Positions 28,095 through 35,318 of a DNA stretch of 64,000 bases are shown one piece after another. The notes below the pieces were generated by a model that was given only the letters and a program-made list of their open reading frames with translations, was not told where the DNA came from and made no database searches. The position numbers and the translations under genes are program-made. Numbering within the stretch: the first letter of the stretch is position 1; every line of letters begins with the position of its first letter. The stretch is from Arcobacteraceae bacterium (GTDB lineage: Bacteria > Campylobacterota > Campylobacteria > Campylobacterales > Arcobacteraceae). Location: contig JAGLOP010000007.1 of assembly GCA_023138835.1 (NCBI GenBank), forward strand, positions 1-64,000, in the 5' to 3' direction.

Positions 28095-30497
28095 ATGATA
28101 AATAGTAATGAAAATATGGTTGCAGAAAAATACAATAAAAAAACAAAAAGATTTCTAACTCCAATCCTTTTGTTAGTAATAGGTTCAATTATAATAATTG
28201 CTTCTATAATAACTTATATAAACATACATATGCAAAAACAACATATAAACAATGATATAGAAAAGAAAAAAATAGAATACTTAGAAAAAGAAAAAAGTAT
28301 AGTTTATGAAAAAGTACATCTTATAGATAAAAGTATCAAGTTTTTAATATTACAAAGAGAATCAGCTCTTAAAAAAGAGTTGAAAGAGAGAATTGAAACT
28401 GCTTTAAATATTGCAAATGATATATATATAAGACATAAAGCTAAATTCAGTGATGATGAGATTAAAGAAAAGATAGTAAAACATCTACGAGTAATAAGAT
28501 TTAATAAAGGTAGGGGATACTACTTTGTTTATGATAATAAAAACAATATACTTTTAAGTCATGTAATAAAAGAAATAATTGGTCAAGATGTGAAAAAACT
28601 TGTTGATGCACATGATACAAATATTTTAAAGCCTTTATTAGCTAGCATAAAAAAAGATAAAATTAGCTTTGCTAAAATATATTTTAATAAACCAGAGGAT
28701 ACAAATAAATTGTATCCAAAATTAGATTGTGCCGTAAAATTCGAACCTTTAGATTTAATTATAGGTACAGGAGAATATCTTGATGTAGTTGAAGATAAAT
28801 TAAAAGAATATGCAGTAAAACGATTTAGTAATTTTGAGACAAGAAATAATAATTATATTTTTATATCAGATCTTCATAATATAAATGGTGGAGATAATTT
28901 TGCAACTTTGTTGGTAAATCCAAATAAACCCAATATGATTGGTAAAAAACTAAGTGATAGTTATCAAGATGCTCAAGGTAAAAAGTTTAGAAAAGAATAT
29001 TTACAAGGTTTAAAACAAAATGGTGAAGTATATATAAAGTATTTGTATAAAAAACCTGATAATAGCAGTGGAGTTGATGGGCAGGATTTCTCATTAAATA
29101 CTATAAAAGATCAAAGATCAAAAATGTCATATTTTTATCTTCAAAAAGATTGGAATTGGATAATTGGTTGTGGATTTTATTTTGATGATCTAGAACAGCA
29201 AATTTCTAAAATGGAATCTGAATTTAAAAAGACTTCAAATGATATGGTTATCAACGCTATTATATTAATAGTTATTGTATCTATGATTGTAATTATTATT
29301 GCAATATATGTTTCTATGAAAATTGATAAAACAATTAAAAGATATACGAATGAGATAATAGATAAAAAGCATGAATTAGAATTAGCGCAAGAGGTTGCCA
29401 AAATGGGTTCTTGGTCTTTAGATTTTATTACAAATAAACTTAATTGGTCTGATGAAACTTATAAGATATTTGAGATAAGCAAAAGTAAACCTATATTAAC
29501 TTTTGAAACATTTTTAGATGAAATTTATCCTGATGATAAGGAAATGATAAATACAGCTTATGCCACATCTTTGAAAGATAAACAACCATACAGCATAATA
29601 CATAGACTTCTTATGAAAGATGGCAGAATTAAGTGGGTAAAGGAAAAATGCGAAACAACTTTTGATGATAATGGAAACCCTCTTATTTCTAATGGTACAG
29701 TTCAAGATATTACAAAAGAGTATAAGAAAAATGAAGAGTTAAAAGCAAAAGAACAGCAAATGCTCCATCAAAGCCGTTTCGCACAAATGGGGGAGATGAT
29801 AAATATGATAGCTCACCAATGGAGACAACCTCTAAATGCTATAAGTTTAACATCAAATAATCTTGCATTTAAATGTATGATGGATGATTATGATAAAGAT
29901 CTATTTCAAAAAGAGATAGGTTTAATAGATGAATATTCACAACATTTATCGAAAACTATTGATGATTTTCGAGGATTTTTTAAAGAGAATAAAGAAAAAG
30001 AGATAACAACTTTAGAAAAAATTGTAAATAGTACTTTGAATATTGTAAAAGTATCAGTTGAAAATAAAAATATAAAACTTATTATTGATTTAAACTGTAA
30101 TAAAGAGCTTAAAACATATCCAAGTGAGATAAAACAAGTACTTTTAAATCTAATTAAAAATGCTGAAGATATACTTTTAGAGAATAAAATAGAAAATCCA
30201 ACTATTACTATTAAAAGTAGTTGTCGTATAGGTCAAGATAATCAAGTTTTAGTTGTAAAAGACAATGCAGGTGGAATACCAGATGATATCATAGATAAAA
30301 TATTTGATCCATACTTCTCAACAAAATTAGAAAAAGATGGTACAGGATTGGGACTTTATATGTCAAAAACCATTATTGAAGAGCATTGTGGTGGAAAGAT
30401 AAGTGTTAGTAACGATAAAGATGGTGCAACGTTTAAAATTATACTTGTACCTGCTGAATTAGATGAATTTAATCCAAAGTTTATAGGAGAAGAATAG
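28095..30497 (+). CDS. Sensor histidine kinase with double Cache-type sensor and PAS
   Basis: 800 residues. Cytosolic N terminus, helix (20-41), periplasmic sensor (about 42-380) with two Cache-like repeats, seen in NKGRGYYFVYDNKNNILLSH and YFYLQKDWNWIIGCGFYFDD, second helix (about 385-408), PAS (about 430-545), HisKA (IAHQWRQPLNAIS, His574) and HATPase. The kinase core is closely similar to those of the flanking kinases. The Cache type usually binds small organic acids or similar ligands. AAGGGAG before the ATG supports this start. It ends with the next gene starting immediately after. Confidence 0.85.
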   Translation: MINSNENMVAEKYNKKTKRFLTPILLLVIGSIIIIASIITYINIHMQKQHINNDIEKKKIEYLEKEKSIVYEKVHLIDKSIKFLILQRESALKKELKERIETALNIANDIYIRHKAKFSDDEIKEKIVKHLRVIRFNKGRGYYFVYDNKNNILLSHVIKEIIGQDVKKLVDAHDTNILKPLLASIKKDKISFAKIYFNKPEDTNKLYPKLDCAVKFEPLDLIIGTGEYLDVVEDKLKEYAVKRFSNFETRNNNYIFISDLHNINGGDNFATLLVNPNKPNMIGKKLSDSYQDAQGKKFRKEYLQGLKQNGEVYIKYLYKKPDNSSGVDGQDFSLNTIKDQRSKMSYFYLQKDWNWIIGCGFYFDDLEQQISKMESEFKKTSNDMVINAIILIVIVSMIVIIIAIYVSMKIDKTIKRYTNEIIDKKHELELAQEVAKMGSWSLDFITNKLNWSDETYKIFEISKSKPILTFETFLDEIYPDDKEMINTAYATSLKDKQPYSIIHRLLMKDGRIKWVKEKCETTFDDNGNPLISNGTVQDITKEYKKNEELKAKEQQMLHQSRFAQMGEMINMIAHQWRQPLNAISLTSNNLAFKCMMDDYDKDLFQKEIGLIDEYSQHLSKTIDDFRGFFKENKEKEITTLEKIVNSTLNIVKVSVENKNIKLIIDLNCNKELKTYPSEIKQVLLNLIKNAEDILLENKIENPTITIKSSCRIGQDNQVLVVKDNAGGIPDDIIDKIFDPYFSTKLEKDGTGLGLYMSKTIIEEHCGGKISVSNDKDGATFKIILVPAELDEFNPKFIGEE

Positions 30498-32345
30498 ATG
30501 ATAAATAATATAAAACTAAAATCAATATTATTAGTACTTTTTACTACAATATTTACTTCATCATATTATATAACAAAGCAAGATAAAGAAAGGTCAATAA
30601 ATCATATACTTAAAGATGAAATAAAAGAATTAAAAATACATTATAAATATGTATTAGATAATTTTGAACAAACCGCAAACATTATGTCCAAAGCAATACT
30701 AAAAGATAAAAAAATTATAAATATTATGAAAAGAGCAAAATATGCTTCTATAGAAGAGCAGGCAATATTAAGAGATGAATTACACACCATAGTACAGCCT
30801 ATGGGTCAAAGATTAAAAGCTAGAGGTATGACAAATTTTCAATTTGTATTTCCAAATTCACATACTTTTTTACGAGCCCATAAAAAGAATAAGTTTGGAG
30901 ATGATTTATCCAATATTAGGCACTCATACGTTTATGCAAATGCTACACTTAAACCAATAAATGGATTTGAACAAGGTAAAGCAAAACATGCTTACAGATT
31001 TGTTTATCCATTATTTGATAAACAAAAAAAACATTTAGGGGCATTTGAGCTTAGTTTTGGCTCTAAATATATTCAAGATATATTATTAAAATCTTTAGAT
31101 ATTCATACCCATTTTTTAGTAAATAAAGAGATATTTGAAGCAAAGATATGGGAGAAAAAAGATCAAGCGTATAACTATATAAAAAGTATAGAACATCCAC
31201 AATATATGTTTGCAACAACTTCTCATAATTCAGAAGAAAAATATATAAAACAACATAAATTGCAACTTGATTATTTAAGAGATAAGATTATATTAAATAT
31301 AGATTTAAAAAAAGAATTTTCACTTGATGTAATTGTTGGAGATATGGGTTATGCTATAACATTTTTACCTATTAAAAATATAAAAGAGAAAAGAATTGTC
31401 GCTTATTTAGTCTCTTATGTAGAACAAAAAGAGATATTTAATATTTATAAAAGTCATAAACAATTTTTAATTGTTACATTTTTTCTATTGTTAGTTATAT
31501 TTTATTTTATCTATAAAAATTTTTTACACAAACAACAACTAAAGAATGAAGTTAGAAAACAGACAAAAGAGATATTAGAGTTAAACACAAATCTTGAACA
31601 AAAAATAAATGAAGAGATAGAAAAAAATAGAAAAAAAGATTATCAGCTAATCCAACAATCTCGACTAGCCCAAATGGGAGAGATGATATCTATGATAGCC
31701 CACCAGTGGAGACAACCATTAAATGCTATAAGTTTAACATCAAACAATCTTACATTTAAACTCCTCATGGATGATATAGATAAAGAACTGTTTAAAAAAG
31801 AGATAGGTTTAATAGATGAATATTCACAACATTTATCAAAAACTATTGATGATTTTAGAGGATTTTTTAAAGAGAATAAAATTAAAGAGATAACAACTTT
31901 AGAAAATATAGTAAATGACACTTTAAATATTGTAAAAATATCTATAGAAAATAAGAATATAAAAATCATTAAAGATTTAAATTGTAAAGAAGAATTTAAA
32001 ACTCATCCAAATGAAGTTAAGCAAGTTTTATTAAATATTATTAAAAATGCAGAAGATGTGCTTTTGGAAAACAGGATACAAAATCCAACTATAACTATTC
32101 AAACTTTATGTAAAGATAACAATCGTGTATTAATCATAAGAGACAATGGTGGTGGAATATCAGAAGATATTATGGATAAAATCTTTGACCCATACTATTC
32201 AACCAAAAAAGAAAAAGATGGTACAGGACTTGGACTTTATATGTCAAAAACTATTATTGAGGAGCATTGTGATGGTAAGATTGAGTGTCAAAACGATGAA
32301 AATGGTGCAGTATTTAAAATAAAATTTAAAAAAGGAAAAATATGA
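30498..32345 (+). CDS. Sensor histidine kinase with dCACHE_3-like sensor
   Basis: 615 residues: helix (6-22), periplasmic sensor (about 35-315) with FQFVFPNSHTFLR, the FGDDL motif and GFEQGKAKHAYR, second helix (about 322-340), coiled coil, HisKA (IAHQWRQPLNAIS, His402) and HATPase (GTGLGLYMSK). No PAS intervenes. The sensor is paralogous to the one at 6374-8641, while the kinase core matches its operon neighbours, so the sensor and kinase have different histories. The start follows the previous stop directly, and the end overlaps the ODP-like gene by four bases (ATGA). Confidence 0.85.
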   Translation: MINNIKLKSILLVLFTTIFTSSYYITKQDKERSINHILKDEIKELKIHYKYVLDNFEQTANIMSKAILKDKKIINIMKRAKYASIEEQAILRDELHTIVQPMGQRLKARGMTNFQFVFPNSHTFLRAHKKNKFGDDLSNIRHSYVYANATLKPINGFEQGKAKHAYRFVYPLFDKQKKHLGAFELSFGSKYIQDILLKSLDIHTHFLVNKEIFEAKIWEKKDQAYNYIKSIEHPQYMFATTSHNSEEKYIKQHKLQLDYLRDKIILNIDLKKEFSLDVIVGDMGYAITFLPIKNIKEKRIVAYLVSYVEQKEIFNIYKSHKQFLIVTFFLLLVIFYFIYKNFLHKQQLKNEVRKQTKEILELNTNLEQKINEEIEKNRKKDYQLIQQSRLAQMGEMISMIAHQWRQPLNAISLTSNNLTFKLLMDDIDKELFKKEIGLIDEYSQHLSKTIDDFRGFFKENKIKEITTLENIVNDTLNIVKISIENKNIKIIKDLNCKEEFKTHPNEVKQVLLNIIKNAEDVLLENRIQNPTITIQTLCKDNNRVLIIRDNGGGISEDIMDKIFDPYYSTKKEKDGTGLGLYMSKTIIEEHCDGKIECQNDENGAVFKIKFKKGKI

Positions 32346-33130
32346 ATTTATTATCAAATTATAAAACAAAAAATATAAGTACAAGTAGTCCAATATTATT
32401 ATTTGAAGAAGATAAGCATAAGATATATTGGTTGGGAATTGACGAAAATACAGCTTTTAGATGTAATGTATATATGATTTGTGATAATGGAGAATATATA
32501 ATCGTAGATCCAGGTAATCGTGCTTTTTTTAAAACAGTACAAGATAAAGTAGCGCAAATTACAGATCCAAAAAATATAAAGGCACTCATATTATGTCATC
32601 AAGATCCAGATGTTGCTGCATCTATGGTGGATTGGCTGGAATTTAATAAAGATATAACTATCATAAGTTCTTCCCGAGCTAATGTTTTACTTTTACATTA
32701 TGGAATTAGTAGTTATAACTTTTATGATATTGCCCAAAATAATAAATATCAATTTAAAAGTGGAAAAATCTTAGAGTTTATTGAAGCTCCTTTTTTACAT
32801 TTTGCGGGAGCATTTACAACCTTAGATAAAACGGCAAATTTTTTATTTTCTGGTGATATTTGGGCTGCACTTGATATTGACTGGAAGTTGGTTGTTGATG
32901 AAAATGATTTTATACTTCATGAGACTTATATGGATCTGTTTCATATAGACTATATGGCTTCAAATATTGCTGCAAGAGGATTTGTAAGAAGATTAGATGA
33001 TAAAGTAATAGAGGCAATATTACCGCAGCACGGTTCCTTGATAAACGAATCTAATGTTCAAGATGCTTTAAATTATCTTGAAAACCTACAATGTGGTACA
33101 GATATTATATATAGTGATTTAGAGGATTGA
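32342..33130 (+). CDS. ODP-like di-iron metallo-beta-lactamase-fold protein (putative oxygen sensor)
   Basis: 262 residues, soluble. It has the flavodiiron/MBL fold with ligands in order: HQDPD at 86-90 (in place of HxExDH), His153 in LHFAGAF, Asp172 in FSGDIW and His230 in PQHG. It lacks the flavodoxin domain. This fits the ODP group (oxygen-binding di-iron proteins), known from a Treponema chemotaxis system where the di-iron site binds oxygen as a sensor rather than reducing it. ATGA overlap with the upstream kinase and a two-base gap to the downstream soluble kinase argue that it is the input module of one of them. An enzymatic oxygen or NO reductase role is the alternative. Confidence 0.7.
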   Translation: MNLLSNYKTKNISTSSPILLFEEDKHKIYWLGIDENTAFRCNVYMICDNGEYIIVDPGNRAFFKTVQDKVAQITDPKNIKALILCHQDPDVAASMVDWLEFNKDITIISSSRANVLLLHYGISSYNFYDIAQNNKYQFKSGKILEFIEAPFLHFAGAFTTLDKTANFLFSGDIWAALDIDWKLVVDENDFILHETYMDLFHIDYMASNIAARGFVRRLDDKVIEAILPQHGSLINESNVQDALNYLENLQCGTDIIYSDLED

Positions 33131-33132
33131 TT

Positions 33133-34092
33133 ATGCAGTCAAATGAAGATTTGAAACAAGAGATTGTAAGATTAAATAAAAAAATTAATCTACTAACTCA
33201 AGCTGTTCAACAAGGGCGTACTATTAAATTAAAATTTAATGAATCTTCCAAACTTCTTAAAGCTAAAGATAAACAACTCAAAGAATTGAATAATTTTTTA
33301 GAACAAAGAGTCAAAGATGAAGTGGAAGCTAATAGGTCTAAAGATAAGATGTTAAATCAACAATCAAGACTAGCACAAATGGGAGAGATGATAAGTATGA
33401 TAGCCCACCAATGGAGACAACCTTTAAATGCTATAAGCTTAACATCAAATAACCTTATGTTTAAATGTATGGTGAATGATATGAATAAAGATTTATTCCA
33501 AAAAGAGTTAGGTTTAATAGATGAATATTCACAACATTTATCCAAAACTATTGATGATTTTAGAGGATTTTTTAAAGAGAATAAAGAGAAGGAAGTTACA
33601 ACATTAGAAGATATAGTAAATAGCACGCTTGATATTATAAGAACATCTATAGAGAATAAGAATATAAAAATTAGTACAAATTTAAATTGTAAGGAACAGT
33701 TTGAGACATACCCAAATGAAGTCAAACAAGTAGTACTTAATATTATCAAAAATGCAGAAGATGCGCTTTTAGATAATGAGATTTGCGACAAGTCGGATTC
33801 TACTTCGTGCCATAAAAATCCAACTATAACCATAGAATCTTTATGTGAAGACAGTAATCAAATATTAATCATAAAAGATAATGCAGGGGGAATTCCTGAT
33901 AATATAAAAGATAAAATATTTGATCCATATTTTTCAACAAAGCTAGAAAAAGATGGTACAGGACTTGGACTTTATATGTCCAAAACTATTATTGAAGAAC
34001 ATTGTGGTGGTAAGCTTGAGTGTCAAAATGATGAAAATGGTGCTTGTTTTACAATAATATTTGAAAAGGGAACTTTAAATTATGAAAAATGA
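33133..34092 (+). CDS. Soluble histidine kinase paired with the ODP-like protein
   Basis: 319 residues from the ATG at 33133, which has AGAGGA six bases upstream; an in-frame TTG two codons earlier is less likely. It has no membrane helix and no recognisable sensor domain, only a coiled coil (about 5-75), HisKA (IAHQWRQPLNAIS, His92) and HATPase. The coiled coil is the probable docking site for the ODP-like protein. An in-frame insert of about ten residues (CDKSDSTSCHK region) absent from the three sister kinases interrupts the HATPase. It overlaps the next regulator by 11 bases. Confidence 0.85.
   Translation: MQSNEDLKQEIVRLNKKINLLTQAVQQGRTIKLKFNESSKLLKAKDKQLKELNNFLEQRVKDEVEANRSKDKMLNQQSRLAQMGEMISMIAHQWRQPLNAISLTSNNLMFKCMVNDMNKDLFQKELGLIDEYSQHLSKTIDDFRGFFKENKEKEVTTLEDIVNSTLDIIRTSIENKNIKISTNLNCKEQFETYPNEVKQVVLNIIKNAEDALLDNEICDKSDSTSCHKNPTITIESLCEDSNQILIIKDNAGGIPDNIKDKIFDPYFSTKLEKDGTGLGLYMSKTIIEEHCGGKLECQNDENGACFTIIFEKGTLNYEK
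33784..33813 (+). repeat. 30-bp GC-richer imperfect palindrome inserted in the kinase gene
   Basis: TGCGACAAGTCGGATTCTAC followed by TTCGTGCCAT is present only in this one of four sister kinase genes, at a position where the others read directly from DNE or ENK/ENR-I into NPTI. The ends can pair (GC-AC-AAGT with ACTT-GT-GC, one bulge each side), and the base composition is unlike its surroundings, as for a small mobile palindromic element. Confidence 0.4.
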
Positions 34093-35212
34093 TGAAATTA
34101 AAATTACATATAAAAATAATATAAATGAATTAGTGGAATTTAGTAAAACGTTAAAAGTGTTATTAGTAGAAGATAATAAAGAATCAAGAATACAAACTAT
34201 TAAGCTTCTTGAAAATTTATTTACTGATATAACTGTGGGTGTTGATGGAATTGATGGATTGGACAAGTTCAATGCTGGTAGATATGATTTAATTATTAGT
34301 GATATAAATATGCCAAATATGGATGGTATAGAGATGTGTAGAAAAATACGAGAGATAAGTAAAGATATCCCTATTATAATACTTTCTGCTCACAATTATA
34401 CAAAGTATTTTATGGATACGATCAGATTAGGTATAAATGGCTATATATTAAAACCTGTTAATTTGAATCAATTTATAAATACTTTAAATGAAGTAATAGA
34501 AAAAATAAAATTAAGAGATGAAGTACATATATATAAAAGGAAGTTAGAGAGTCTAAACAATGACTTAGAAGCACAAGTTTGCCAGAGAATTAGCGAGATA
34601 TATACCTTAAATCAAGAGATAAAAGATACTCAAAAAGAAGTTATATTTACTATGGGTACAATTGGTGAAATCCGTAGTAAAGAGACTGGAAATCATGTAA
34701 AAAGGGTAGCTTTGTATTCTGAAATATTGGCTAAACACTATGGTTTAGATGATAAAGAGGTGGAGATGCTAAAAGAAGCCAGTCCTATGCACGATATAGG
34801 AAAAGTTGCAATTCCTGATGCAATTCTAAATAAAACAGAAAAACTCACTATTGATGAAAAGGCTATTATGGATACTCACACAACTTTAGGATATGAGATG
34901 TTTAAATATTCAAATAGAGAGCTTTTAAAAATGGCAGCAGTAGTATCGTACGAGCATCATGAAAAATATGATGGCAGTGGATATCCTAGAGGATTAAAAG
35001 GTGATGATATAAGTATATATGGTCGAATCACAGCACTCTCTGATGTATTTGATGCTCTAGGAAGTAGTAGAGTGTATAAACCAGCTTGGGAGGATGAAAA
35101 AATATTTAAAATGTTTAAAGCCGAAGGAGGAAAACACTTTGACCCTAAACTTGTAGATATATTTTTTGATAATCTTGATGAGTTTTTGAGTATCAGAGAT
35201 AGTTTAAAATAG
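34082..35212 (+). CDS. Receiver-HD-GYP response regulator (predicted c-di-GMP phosphodiesterase)
   Basis: 376 residues: receiver (about 20-140) with Asp74 in ISDINMP, coiled coil (about 150-190), then an HD-GYP domain with intact HDIGK (His237-Asp238), HTTLGYEMF, YEHHEKYDGSGYPRGLKG (GYP at 300-302) and the SDVFDAL segment, so catalysis is expected. It would hydrolyse c-di-GMP when phosphorylated by the operon's kinases. AAGGGA precedes the ATG, with an 11-base overlap with the soluble kinase. Last gene of the first kinase operon. Confidence 0.9.
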   Translation: MKNDEIKITYKNNINELVEFSKTLKVLLVEDNKESRIQTIKLLENLFTDITVGVDGIDGLDKFNAGRYDLIISDINMPNMDGIEMCRKIREISKDIPIIILSAHNYTKYFMDTIRLGINGYILKPVNLNQFINTLNEVIEKIKLRDEVHIYKRKLESLNNDLEAQVCQRISEIYTLNQEIKDTQKEVIFTMGTIGEIRSKETGNHVKRVALYSEILAKHYGLDDKEVEMLKEASPMHDIGKVAIPDAILNKTEKLTIDEKAIMDTHTTLGYEMFKYSNRELLKMAAVVSYEHHEKYDGSGYPRGLKGDDISIYGRITALSDVFDALGSSRVYKPAWEDEKIFKMFKAEGGKHFDPKLVDIFFDNLDEFLSIRDSLK

Positions 35213-35256
35213 GAATAAAATACAAATCTTGAAAATAATTTTAATTTAAACATCAT

Positions 35257-35289
35257 TGACACTGTGTTGACACTACAACATGATACACT
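35257..35289 (+). promoter_or_regulatory. Tandem-repeat operator and promoter of the second kinase operon
   Basis: TGACACTG at 35257-35264 and TGACACT at 35268-35274 repeat with an 11-bp period. A weaker -10 (TACACT, 35284-35289) begins 16 bases from the start of the second repeat, exactly the offset seen at 22809-22841. The poorer -10 suggests stronger dependence on an activator. Confidence 0.65.
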
Positions 35290-35318
35290 TATTTAAATGA
35301 TAAATTAAGGCTAAAAAG

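Noticed and set aside
27330-34060. Reading the four kinase cores as a mobile or satellite repeat
   Set aside because: Similarity is limited to intact coding modules in frame with different sensors; no flanking repeats or transposase, so tandem gene duplication explains it.
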